DNA from: TMP-86 sp046347195
Lineage (GTDB): Bacteria > Pseudomonadota > Gammaproteobacteria > Steroidobacterales > Steroidobacteraceae
Direction: 5' to 3'
Length of the DNA stretch: 64,000 bases
Assembly (NCBI GenBank): GCA_046347195.1
Contig: JAXMGQ010000028.1
Span: 1-64,000 of the forward strand
Shown here: in pieces, positions 20,248-28,145 of the stretch
Layout: each line of letters opens with the position of its first letter
How positions within the stretch are numbered: position 1 is the first letter of the stretch
The notes under the pieces: model-generated
Told to the model about the DNA's origin: nothing
The model's input: only the letters and a program-made list of their open reading frames with translations
Database searches by the model: none
Made by a program: the position numbers and the translations under genes

Positions 20248-22006
20248 GCATGGGCTGTAGCAGGGCGTAGCGGCGCCCGTTCGGCAGGGAGTACAGCTTC
20301 CACAGGTGGAGCGAGGCGGCGGAGGCCCAGGCGAGTTCCTCTGACGCGGATTTTGGTGCACGGCGTTTGAGCCAGCCATTCAGCCGCATCACGGCGGGGC
20401 TGTAGTCGCGGCCCTCCACCTGCGTGAGTATCCGCACATCTCCATGCGTCTCGCCGGCGCGATGCAGCTCGCCATATCCACGCGCGGCATCCCCTTCGGG
20501 CACGATGGCCGCGACCTTGCCGACGTACAGGTCCACGAATGCGCGCGTGGTTTCGTCGGGTGCGAACAGCAGCAGCGGATGACCTGATGCGTCCCTGGCG
20601 ATCTGTGCCCCAAGCGCTGCCAGGTCCTGCCATCGGTTGATCTGCGTGTAGGCGAGCCAGGCCGGCGCGCACAGCAGGCAGCACCAGGCGGCGAACAGTG
20701 AGGCCGCGGCGCCCAGGTTGGCCGGGCGCGCGGCGTTGAGCCACGCATCCACCGACAGGTACAACGCGAGCCCGAGGCCCGCGGCGGCGATCACCATCAG
20801 CAGCGGCTTGGCCTGCGCGAAGGAGGGAGAGTCGAACGCGAGCATCGTCAGCACTGCGGCCGCCAGGAGCGCCGCGATCATGATCATCGCCGCCGTGCCG
20901 CGGAGGGCGCGCACGTCCCAGGCATCGCGATGATCCAGCAATTGCCGGATCCACCATCCCGTGAGCAGCGCGAACCCCGTCAAGGCCGGCGCGAGGTACA
21001 CGTTGCGGGCGGTCGCCGCGAGCGACAGCAGCAGTACCGAGGGCACGCTGGCGGACACCGCGAAGCGCAGCAGGCGGCCGGTCTCGTCCGATTCGCGCCG
21101 CGCCACCCAGGCGCGACGCGCGGCGGCGATCACCAGCAAGGTCCAGGGCCACAGGTACAGCGGCAGTTCCTGCAGATACTTCCCCGGGTGGTTGCGGTGC
21201 GCGGTCGCATACTGCAGTTCCGCAGGGGCATTCACCTGGGTCAGCCGCCCGGCGAGGTTGTTCCAGAAGAAGACCTTCAGATGGGCCGCACCCTCTGGAC
21301 CCGAATACACGGACCAGACCCACCCCAGGATCATCGCCGCCTGCAATGGCAGGCCGGCATACAGTTCCCAGCGCAGCAGTTCGCGCCAGCGTCGCTCCCA
21401 GAGGATGAGTGTTGCGGCCGTGGTGAGGGGTACCAGCCAGCCCAGCGCGCTCTTGCTGAGGAAAGCCGCCGCCATCCCGGCGTGCATGAGCGTGTAGCCG
21501 GTCCAGCGCTCGTGCGAGTCGCGCGCGTGGAAGCCTCGGCCGAAGCCACACAGGGCGAGGCTGGCGAAGGCCAGCACCGGCGCGTCCGTCGCGAGCCAGA
21601 TCAGTGTCTGGTAGCCGAGCAGGAAGCTGCCGATGGCCGCACCGGCCGCAAGCCCCGCCACGGGCCCGGCCAGGCGCCTGGCCAGTGCGCCGATGCTGAG
21701 CACGCTGATGATCGCGTACAGGAGATTGGGAATGCGCGCGCTCCAGGGCGCAAAGCCCAGCAGCCGCACCGGGATCGCCGCGGCCCAGTAGGTCAGGGGA
21801 GGTTTCTCACAGAAGGCCTCGCCTGCGAGCAGGGGCACCGAGAGGTCGGCCTGCCAGCTCATGCGCCACGCAAGGTCAGCCTCGCGCGGCTCATCCGGCG
21901 TCCAGAAGCCGCGGGCGAACAGGCCGACGCAGTAGGACAGGAGCAACGCGACGCCGATGGCGAACAGCCAGCGCCGGGGGACGGACGTGTGCGTTGATGC
22001 GTCCAC
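20225..22006 (-). CDS. Membrane glycosyltransferase, ArnT/GT39-like
   Basis: A 593-residue polytopic inner-membrane protein with about 11-12 helices and a C-terminal soluble domain. The first periplasmic loop has FWTPDEPREADLAW, carrying the acidic DE(P)R motif of the PMT/ArnT superfamily, followed by EKPPLTYW. ArnT-type enzymes transfer a sugar (for example aminoarabinose) from an undecaprenyl carrier to lipid A or other acceptors on the periplasmic face. No arn biosynthesis genes are in the window, so donor and acceptor are unknown. Starts at ATG 22006 (MDASTHTSVPRRWLF). Confidence 0.88.
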   Translation of the reverse strand: MDASTHTSVPRRWLFAIGVALLLSYCVGLFARGFWTPDEPREADLAWRMSWQADLSVPLLAGEAFCEKPPLTYWAAAIPVRLLGFAPWSARIPNLLYAIISVLSIGALARRLAGPVAGLAAGAAIGSFLLGYQTLIWLATDAPVLAFASLALCGFGRGFHARDSHERWTGYTLMHAGMAAAFLSKSALGWLVPLTTAATLILWERRWRELLRWELYAGLPLQAAMILGWVWSVYSGPEGAAHLKVFFWNNLAGRLTQVNAPAELQYATAHRNHPGKYLQELPLYLWPWTLLVIAAARRAWVARRESDETGRLLRFAVSASVPSVLLLSLAATARNVYLAPALTGFALLTGWWIRQLLDHRDAWDVRALRGTAAMIMIAALLAAAVLTMLAFDSPSFAQAKPLLMVIAAAGLGLALYLSVDAWLNAARPANLGAAASLFAAWCCLLCAPAWLAYTQINRWQDLAALGAQIARDASGHPLLLFAPDETTRAFVDLYVGKVAAIVPEGDAARGYGELHRAGETHGDVRILTQVEGRDYSPAVMRLNGWLKRRAPKSASEELAWASAASLHLWKLYSLPNGRRYALLQPMLSGASVR

Positions 22007-22012
22007 GAAGCG

Positions 22013-22346
22013 TCACTTCTTTCTGTGTCGTGGCGTAGGTCTGCGTCGTCCGGGAAGAGAAATGTCGCCACGTTCGATCTTGCCGCGAATCGCGATCAGT
22101 TCCTTGCGGATCGGCATCGACCACTTCTGCAATATCGCCGGAATATCGCGTCCTTGCCGAATCACCGCCACGACGGCGATGATCCCCGGCGCAAGCGGTT
22201 CGTAGACGAGATAGTGCTCACGAACCGGCCCCAGCGAGCCTGCGACCAGGCTCGCGCCTCGCGCAGATCGGCCACCGCACGCGCGGTCAGCACGCAGGAC
22301 TTGCGGGGCACCGCGTTTCTAGTCCTTGCCGCTCGCACGCTCATCG
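22013..22346 (-). pseudogene. Decayed ParE-type toxin (internal deletion and frame change)
   Basis: Two pieces of a ParE/RelE-superfamily toxin lie in different frames. The N-terminal piece reads CVLTARAVADLREARAWSQARWG (given here as two parts: CVLTARAVADLR and EARAWSQARWG), matching the first helices. After a jump, the C-terminal beta-sheet piece reads EHYLVYEPLAPG then IIAVVAVIRQGRDIPAILQKW up to a stop at 22013. About 45 residues of the middle are missing. It follows a truncated antitoxin start. No functional toxin is expected. Confidence 0.65.
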
Positions 22347-22396
22347 ACGTACTTTCGAAGTGCGTCGGTCAGTTGCACGTTGAGACTGCTGCTCAT
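22319..22396 (-). pseudogene. Truncated ParD/CopG-like antitoxin remnant (25 codons)
   Basis: A 25-residue reading frame, MSSSLNVQLTDALRKYVDER followed by ASGKD, identical in form to the N-terminal ribbon and first helix of ParD-type antitoxins, which are normally ~80 residues and continue into a second helix. The stop at 22319 comes exactly where the toxin's N-terminal piece begins in another frame, indicating a deletion joining the two genes. The ribbon alone might still dimerise and bind DNA, but this is speculative. Confidence 0.6.
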
Positions 22397-22483
22397 GTAC
22401 AGGTGGCTCCATGGCACGGCTTGCACATCGGATGCCGTACATTATGGCAATAGATATCAATATCTGCCAGTTTCCAAACTTAC

Positions 22484-22521
22484 TGTACGTCCTTGACGTA
22501 TATCCGTCAAAGACGTACACT
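22484..22521 (+). promoter_or_regulatory. higBA promoter inside a 15-bp-arm operator
   Basis: Inverted repeat with arms TGTACGTCCTTGACG (22484-22498) and CGTCAAAGACGTACA (22505-22519), one mismatch, spacer TATATC. The left arm contains -35 TTGACG and, 17 nt on, TACACT (22516-22521) serves as -10. The ATG of the toxin starts at 22527, so the transcript should begin within a base or two of the start codon. A toxin-antitoxin complex bound here would cover the whole promoter, which is the usual autoregulation. Confidence 0.8.
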
Positions 22522-22526
22522 AGATC

Positions 22527-22847
22527 ATGTTCACGGTGATCGAGACTCCGACGTTCACCCGCCTGTGGCCTGATTATTGGTCAGAGGATGACCGCGGGGA
22601 GTTCGTGGCCTGGTTGGTGGCCAATCCGGAGGCCGGAGACGTCGTGAAGGGTTCCGGCGGGTGCCGAAAGGTTCGCTGGGCGCGGCCCGGAACTGGCAAG
22701 CGCGGCGGTGTGCGGGTTATTCACTACAACCGGCTAGCCAGCGGTGTGATCTACCTGCTGCTGATCTACGCCAAAGGCGTGCAGGACTCGATTCCGGGAA
22801 AGACCTTGTTGAAGATTCGGGAGACCCTCGATGGTGAAGATGACTGA
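22527..22847 (+). CDS. HigB2-like type II toxin (RelE superfamily)
   Basis: A 106-residue predicted ribosome-dependent mRNA interferase. The order matches HigB2/RelE-like toxins: WSEDDRGEFVAWLVANPEAGDVVKG (N-terminal helices), GGCRKVRWARPGTGKRGGVRVIHYN (basic beta strands with the K/R cluster), then IYLLLIYAKG and a C-terminal helix. It comes before its antitoxin, as in higBA. There is no Shine-Dalgarno sequence and the predicted transcript is leaderless. Overlaps the antitoxin gene by 17 nt. Confidence 0.9.
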   Translation: MFTVIETPTFTRLWPDYWSEDDRGEFVAWLVANPEAGDVVKGSGGCRKVRWARPGTGKRGGVRVIHYNRLASGVIYLLLIYAKGVQDSIPGKTLLKIRETLDGEDD

Positions 22848-23145
22848 AAGGAAACTGCGCGCACGCGACCGCAAGCGCGATCTTGGCGCCGAGCTTCTCG
22901 CCTCTGTCCGGGAGATGAAGGCTGGCAAGGTGGGTCATGTCCACGAGGTCAGGATGTCGGCCGTGGCCGAAGCGCGCACCCGCGGTGGCTTCTCGCAGCA
23001 GGAGTTTGCCAGCCTGATGGGCGTCTCCAAACGCACACTGCAGGAGTGGGAGCAGGGGCGTCGCAAGCCGACCGGTGCCGCGCGGACGCTGCTCAGCTTG
23101 GCGGTGAAGCGACCGGAAGTGCTGAGGGAATTGGTGGAAGGCTGA
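22831..23145 (+). CDS. HigA2-like antitoxin, XRE-type HTH
   Basis: A 104-residue antitoxin with a variable N-terminus (the likely toxin-neutralising part) and a C-terminal Xre/Cro HTH (about 52-85; FSQQEFASLMGVSKRTLQEWEQGRRKPTG split here as FSQQEFASLMGVS, KRTLQEWEQGRRKP). The layout equals HigA2/NadS-type antitoxins encoded after their toxin. ATG 22831 or 22840 may be the start; both lie inside the toxin gene, so translation is coupled. It probably represses the palindromic promoter at 22484-22521. Confidence 0.88.
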   Translation: MVKMTERKLRARDRKRDLGAELLASVREMKAGKVGHVHEVRMSAVAEARTRGGFSQQEFASLMGVSKRTLQEWEQGRRKPTGAARTLLSLAVKRPEVLRELVEG

Positions 23146-23282
23146 TCCGGGCGCGGCGATCAACTGGGCAACGGGCGCTCGGCTTCTACCTCAACTGGTA
23201 TGAAGGCCAAACTGGCCACTTGCCTGCCAGCTGCTACCCTTGCGCATCAGTTGTGCCGAGCGGCGCGCCCGGGAGGTATCGA

Positions 23283-24539
23283 GTGAACGGCAACCACAAG
23301 CGGATTTCCGGGCTTTCCGGCAACGAGATCTTCTTCCTCGAGCGCATGGGCTATCGCCCCGGCCAGCTCTGCGTCGGCAACAGCGTCGTCGCGCTGGGGG
23401 TGGCGAGGGGGATCGGCGCGGGGCTCTCGACCCTGGGCGGCGGGGAGATCGAGGAAGTCACGCGGCTGGTCCACGACGGCCGCACTCGCGCCTACGACCG
23501 GATGATGAACGAGGCGAAGACCTACGGTGGCGTCGGGCTGACCGGGGTCTCCTTCGACCTCGTCAACCATGGCGGCAATCTCGAGTTCATCACCATCGGC
23601 TCGACCATCCATCGCAAGGAGGCCGCCACCGAGGCGGGGGCGGACGATGAGGTGCGATTCTCGACCTCCGCCGACGTGGCCAAGCTGTTCTGCCAGGTCG
23701 ATGCCGGCTTCCGCCCGATCCGCTTCGTGTTCGGCAACGTCGCCTATTCGATCGGCGTGGGCGGCACCATCACCGGCGGGTTTCGCAGCCTGGCGCGCGG
23801 CGAGGTGCCGCAGTACACGGAGATCTTCGATCACACCCGCCGCCTGGCGCTGAGCCGCATCACCAATGAAGCGAAGAGCCTCGGCGCGAACGCCGTGGTG
23901 GGCATCGAGACCACCATCACGCCGCTCCTCGGCGCGCAGGAGATGATGATGGTGGGCACGGCCTCCCACCACCCGCTCATCGGCGACCCGCCGCTCACGC
24001 CGGTGAGCAGCGACATGACCAACGAGGAGCTGTGGAACATGGCCAATGTCGGGTTCCTGCCGGTGCGGCTGGTCATGGGCGTGTCGGTGTACTCGCTGGG
24101 CCTCAAGGGCGGCATCTTCTCCGCGCTCCAGACGCTGGGTGGTGGCGAGGTGAGCGGCCTGACGGAGATCCTGTACGAGGCCCGCGAGAAAGCGCTGGCC
24201 CGCATCGAGAAGGACGCCGAGCTGTGCGGCGCGGACGAAGTGGTGGGCGTCAAGACCAATATCTACGACCTGGGCGGCGGATTGATCGAGTTCATGGCCA
24301 TCGGCACCGCCGTCAAGCGCATCGAGGGCGCGAAGACGAAGACGGCGGCGCTGCCACCGCAGGCCGTGATTCAGGATCGGGAGACCTTCGTCGATGTCAC
24401 CGATCCGCGCACCGCCATCGTCAATGCCGGCAAGGGCAGCGCCGCTTCAGCCGGCAAGATGCAGCGCGGCCCCTTGAGCATCATCATCTTCATCCTGATC
24501 CTGGTCTTCTACCTGTTCCGCATCCTGACCCACCGATAG
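23283..24539 (+). CDS. Triple YbjQ-domain (DUF74) protein with C-terminal membrane anchor
   Basis: A 418-residue protein built of three tandem ~95-residue copies of the YbjQ/heavy-metal-binding-like fold (PF01906 type) followed by one C-terminal helix (about 396-413, LSIIIFILILVFYLFRIL). The copies begin GYRPGQLCVGNSV, GFRPIRFVFGNVA and GFLPVRLVMGVSV and each contains E(I/V) ... EA(R/K) ... A(D/N)...V(V/G)G(I/V) and a ...(M/I)(T/A)IG(T/S) ending. GTG 23283 is preceded by GGGAGG. YbjQ proteins form rings and have no firm biochemical function. Here the domains face the cytosol or periplasm from a tail anchor. M48 protease and SPFH genes follow, 4 and ~116 nt apart. Confidence 0.85.
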   Translation: MNGNHKRISGLSGNEIFFLERMGYRPGQLCVGNSVVALGVARGIGAGLSTLGGGEIEEVTRLVHDGRTRAYDRMMNEAKTYGGVGLTGVSFDLVNHGGNLEFITIGSTIHRKEAATEAGADDEVRFSTSADVAKLFCQVDAGFRPIRFVFGNVAYSIGVGGTITGGFRSLARGEVPQYTEIFDHTRRLALSRITNEAKSLGANAVVGIETTITPLLGAQEMMMVGTASHHPLIGDPPLTPVSSDMTNEELWNMANVGFLPVRLVMGVSVYSLGLKGGIFSALQTLGGGEVSGLTEILYEAREKALARIEKDAELCGADEVVGVKTNIYDLGGGLIEFMAIGTAVKRIEGAKTKTAALPPQAVIQDRETFVDVTDPRTAIVNAGKGSAASAGKMQRGPLSIIIFILILVFYLFRILTHR

Positions 24540-24543
24540 CGCC

Positions 24544-25305
24544 GTGTCGAAGCTCAAGGGACTGGCATGGCTGGGCCTCGCCGCCGGCATCGGCGTCATC
24601 GCCGCTGTCGGCCTGCCGCGGCTGGCGCGGCACATTCCCTGGAGCGTCGAACGCCGGCTGGCTTCCCTCGGCGACGGACTGGAGGATCATGTCCTCTGCA
24701 AGGACGCGAGTGGCCCTTCCGGCCTTGCCCTCGCGCAGCTCGTGCGGCGCCTGTACCCCTTGAGCGGAGAGGACCGCGAGGTCCCCATCTCCATCGAAGT
24801 GGTCAAGGGAGAGACCGTGAATGCCTTTGCGACGCTGGGCGGGCGCATCTACGTGTACGACGGGTTGCTGCAGCAGGCGCAGTCCCCGGAAGAGCTCGCC
24901 GGCGTCCTCGCGCATGAGATGGAGCACGTGCGCCAGCGTCACATCATCCAGGGCCTGGTCGTCTCGCTGGTGACCTGGGGAGGGCTGAAGGCCATCTTCC
25001 AGACCGGCGACAACGGCGCGACCCACACCCTCCTGTCGCTGAGCTTCAGCCGGGAGCAGGAAGGGGAGGCCGACGAGGGCGGGCTCGAGCGGCTGCGCTC
25101 GGCCAGCATCGATGCCTCCGGGTTCGCGAGGTTCTTCGAGCGGGCCCGCAAGATGGCTTCCGCGCCAGCCATCCTGTCGAGTCATCCTTCGGATGAGGAT
25201 CGTGCCGCACGGGCGGCGCGGTTCACCGGCTATCCGACCCGGCCGGTGCTCACGGAGGAACAGTGGCGCGCCTTGCGTGCCATTTGCAAGCCTCAGGCAC
25301 CCTGA
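24544..25305 (+). CDS. M48-family membrane-associated zinc metallopeptidase
   Basis: A 253-residue peptidase with an N-terminal signal or anchor helix (about 7-25), the zinc site HEMEH (124-128) and a downstream E in EGEADEGG as third ligand, in the HtpX/Oma1/LoiP-like M48 arrangement. The segment ISIEVVKGETVNAFATLGGRIYVYDGLL is typical of M48 N-terminal strands. Probably acts on the periplasmic or membrane face. It starts 4 nt after the triple-YbjQ gene, so the two are surely co-translated; the SPFH gene downstream suggests the three work on the same membrane. Confidence 0.9.
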   Translation: MSKLKGLAWLGLAAGIGVIAAVGLPRLARHIPWSVERRLASLGDGLEDHVLCKDASGPSGLALAQLVRRLYPLSGEDREVPISIEVVKGETVNAFATLGGRIYVYDGLLQQAQSPEELAGVLAHEMEHVRQRHIIQGLVVSLVTWGGLKAIFQTGDNGATHTLLSLSFSREQEGEADEGGLERLRSASIDASGFARFFERARKMASAPAILSSHPSDEDRAARAARFTGYPTRPVLTEEQWRALRAICKPQAP

Positions 25306-25421
25306 ACCTCAGGCACCCTGGCAATCTCGCCGCGCCCGCGACGCAGGCGTATCATCCGGCCGGATATCCCGACATCCCGCGGGTCGCGAAACAACGAACG
25401 ACAACAGGGAAGGTGGCCCTC

Positions 25422-27458
25422 ATGGAATTCCTCATCGATCACTGGCGCGTCATCGCGATCAGTGTGCTGCTGGCCGTGCTGCTGATCGGCTATCGCTTCG
25501 TGCTGTGGCTGTTCGGCGTCATCGTGGTGCCGGACGACAGCATCGGTGTCGTGACCAAGAAATTCGTGCTGTTCGGGAAGAACCAGCGGCTGCCGGACGG
25601 CCGGATCGTCGCGCTGAACGGCGAGGCGGGCTACCAGGCCGATACCCTGGCGCCCGGCCTTCACCTGGGCCTGTGGCCCTGGCAGTACAGCGTGGAGCTC
25701 GCGAAGTTCTGCACCATCCCGCCGGGCAAGATGGGGTGCGTCGAGGCCTGCGATGGCGAGCCGCTGCCCAGCGGGCGCATCGTCGCGCAGCGCGTGGCCT
25801 GCGACTCCTTCCAGGATGCGCGCGCCTTCCTGCAGAACGGCGGACAGCGGGGCCCGCAGATGTCGCTGATCGCGCCGGGCACCTATCGCATCAACACGCT
25901 CCTGTTCAGCATCACCCTGTTCGATGCCAATGTCGTGCCGCCGGGGAAGATCGGCGTCATCGAGGCGCGTGACGGCAAGCCGCTGAGCGGCGGCCGCGTC
26001 ATCGCAAGGCACGTGGACTGCGATTCCTTCCAGGATGCCTCGGCCTTCATGGCCGCCGGCGGCGAGCGCGGGCCGCAGATGGCCATCGTCTCGCCGGGAA
26101 CCTACCGCATCAATCCCTACCTGTTCTCGGTGCAGATCGCCGACATCACCGACATCCCCGATAACAAGGTGGGCATCGTCACCACCCGCGAGGGCATCTC
26201 GCTGTCGTCCGGGGAGATCGCAGGGCCGGTGGTTCCCGGCCACAACATGTTCCAGAGCCCGCAGCTCTTCGTGGATGGCAAGGGCACCAAGGGCCTGCAG
26301 GAACAGGTGCTGCTGGCCGGCCGCTACTTCATCAACCCGCGCTTCGCCACCGTCGAGATCGTCGACATGACCGAGGTGCCCATCGCCCACGTGGGCGTGG
26401 TCATCGCCTACGTCGGCCGGGAAGGGAAGGATGTCACCGGCGACACCTTCCGCCACGGCAACCTCGTGTCGCGCGGCGAGAAGGGCGTGTGGGTGGACCC
26501 GCTCGACCCGGGCAAGTATCCGATCAACCCGTACACGCACAAGGTCACCAATGTGCCGACCGCGAATGTCGTGCTGAACTGGGCCACGGGCAAGTCGGAG
26601 GCGCACAACCTCGATGCCAACCTCTCGACCATCACGGTGAGGTCGGCCGATGGCTTCAAGTTCAACCTCGACGTCTCGCAGATCATCCACATCCCGCGCA
26701 ACGATGCGCCCAAGGTCATCGCCCGCTTCGGCGGCATGTCGGCGCTGGTCACGCAGGTGCTCGAACCCACCATCGGCAACTACTTCCGCAACGCCGCGCA
26801 AGGGTCGGACATCATCGACTTCCTCAAGAACCGCTCGGTGCGCCAGGGCGAGGCGCGCGAGGCGATCTCCGCGGCGCTGAAGGAGTACAACGTCGGCGCG
26901 GTCGACACGCTGATCGGCGACATCGTTCCGCCGGACGAGCTGATGAAGACGCTGACCGACCGCAAGATCGCCGAGCAGGAGCGCGTCACCTACGAGACGC
27001 AGCGCGGAGCCCAGGTGGTGCGCCAGCAGCTCGAGCAGGCCACGGCGCTGGCAGCCACGCAGGCCAAGGTGGTCGATGCCGAGCGTCAGGTGGCGATCGC
27101 GGATTTCAATGCGCAGGCCAACGTCAAGCTGGCGGAAGGCCAGGGCAAGGCGAAGAAGATCAATGCCGAGGCCGACGCCACCGTGGTGCGCACGGTCGGT
27201 GAGGCCGAGGCCTCCAAGACCCGTGCGGTGGGCAGCGCAGAGGCCGAGGTGGTGAAGCTCAAGATCGCCTCGATGGAATCGGGCAACTACGCCATGGTGC
27301 AGGTGGCCGAGGCGCTGGCGAAATCCGGCGTCAAGCTGGTGCCCGATATCGTCGCGGGTGGCGGCGCTTCGGGAAGCACACTGGTGGATGTGTTGCTGGC
27401 GAACGTGATCCGCGACAGCTCGCGAGCCAACGGCTCGCCCGCGTTGCCCAAGCCCTGA
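25422..27458 (+). CDS. SPFH/Band-7 flotillin-like protein with five tandem N-terminal units
   Basis: A 678-residue membrane scaffold with one N-terminal helix (about 9-31). It then carries five related units of 60-75 residues, each starting like VPPGKIGVIEARDG and ending like PGTYRINPYLF (about 36-95, 98-170, 172-243, 246-315, 317-382). A Band-7 domain (about 385-510; DGFKFNLDVSQIIHIPRNDAP) and a long Ala/Glu coiled-coil (about 520-630; EQERVTYETQRGAQVV, AEGQGKAKKINAEADA) end in a Gly/Ser-rich tail. ATG 25422 was chosen because it gives the membrane helix; AGGGAAGG lies upstream. SPFH proteins oligomerise into cages or rafts, often with membrane proteases. Confidence 0.9.
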   Translation: MEFLIDHWRVIAISVLLAVLLIGYRFVLWLFGVIVVPDDSIGVVTKKFVLFGKNQRLPDGRIVALNGEAGYQADTLAPGLHLGLWPWQYSVELAKFCTIPPGKMGCVEACDGEPLPSGRIVAQRVACDSFQDARAFLQNGGQRGPQMSLIAPGTYRINTLLFSITLFDANVVPPGKIGVIEARDGKPLSGGRVIARHVDCDSFQDASAFMAAGGERGPQMAIVSPGTYRINPYLFSVQIADITDIPDNKVGIVTTREGISLSSGEIAGPVVPGHNMFQSPQLFVDGKGTKGLQEQVLLAGRYFINPRFATVEIVDMTEVPIAHVGVVIAYVGREGKDVTGDTFRHGNLVSRGEKGVWVDPLDPGKYPINPYTHKVTNVPTANVVLNWATGKSEAHNLDANLSTITVRSADGFKFNLDVSQIIHIPRNDAPKVIARFGGMSALVTQVLEPTIGNYFRNAAQGSDIIDFLKNRSVRQGEAREAISAALKEYNVGAVDTLIGDIVPPDELMKTLTDRKIAEQERVTYETQRGAQVVRQQLEQATALAATQAKVVDAERQVAIADFNAQANVKLAEGQGKAKKINAEADATVVRTVGEAEASKTRAVGSAEAEVVKLKIASMESGNYAMVQVAEALAKSGVKLVPDIVAGGGASGSTLVDVLLANVIRDSSRANGSPALPKP

Positions 27459-27473
27459 GCCGGCGGAGGCCCG

Positions 27474-28145
27474 TCAGGCGGTGGGCACCGGCAACACCGC
27501 CTCCTCCGCGATGACGAACACGCGATCGCCACGCGCGGCGCGGATGCTGGCGCCGCCCGTGAACCGGCCGAAGGCGGGCAGCACCGCGCGGCTTTCGGTG
27601 AACCAGAAAGCCGGCAGGCGTGCGTGATCGCCACTGGCCGAGGACAGTGACAGCACGGGATGCAGGTGGCCGCACAGATGGGGCCTCGCCGGGCTGCCGG
27701 CGCCGGGCGAGGGCTCGTCCTGGTGCACGAGGGTGAACGGGGGTTCGTGCAGGGGGCCATCGTGCCAGCGGATGCGCCGTGGCCACAGGCCCGCACCGCC
27801 GTGACGGTCATGGTTGCCCGTGACGATGTCGATGAGCAGCGCGGGATGCCGCTCCAGCCATGCCTCGAACCGGCCGAAGAACACCCCGCTCGCCGCCGGC
27901 GGGCCGTGCAGGAAGTCGCCGAGCACGACGAGCCGCTGGATCGCGTGTGCCTCTATCAGCTCCGACAGTCGGGTGAGGTCGTGCGCATCGATGCCCTCAG
28001 GAACCGGCATGCCGGCGCGCTGGAACACGCCCACCTTGCCGAAATGCGTGTCGGCGACGAGCAGCATGCGCCGGGCGGGCCAGATCACCGCGCGCTGTGC
28101 GCTCAGCAGCAGCTCTTCACCGGCCCAGTCGATCGCGAGACTCAT
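27474..28145 (-). CDS. pdeM: Ligase-associated DNA-repair phosphoesterase/nuclease PdeM
   Basis: A 223-residue calcineurin-like phosphoesterase with motifs VADTHFGK (D, H), GDFLHG (D), GNHDRHG (N, H) and GHLHP (H), the metal-binding set of the MPP fold. Such PdeM proteins are the fourth member of the ligase-associated DNA-damage-response cassette. ATG 28145 (MSLAIDWAGEEL) overlaps the 3' end of the helicase gene by 29 nt, so translation is coupled. Last gene of the operon. Confidence 0.9.
   Translation of the reverse strand: MSLAIDWAGEELLLSAQRAVIWPARRMLLVADTHFGKVGVFQRAGMPVPEGIDAHDLTRLSELIEAHAIQRLVVLGDFLHGPPAASGVFFGRFEAWLERHPALLIDIVTGNHDRHGGAGLWPRRIRWHDGPLHEPPFTLVHQDEPSPGAGSPARPHLCGHLHPVLSLSSASGDHARLPAFWFTESRAVLPAFGRFTGGASIRAARGDRVFVIAEEAVLPVPTA

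Noticed and set aside
22411..22425. TGGCACGGCTTGCA resembling a sigma-54 promoter
   Set aside because: The GG-to-GC distance is 8 instead of 10 bases, so it cannot work as a -24/-12 promoter.
22007..23282. Prophage or genomic island boundary around the toxin-antitoxin genes
   Set aside because: No integrase, tRNA, direct repeats or phage genes are seen; base composition drops only slightly around 22440-22520.
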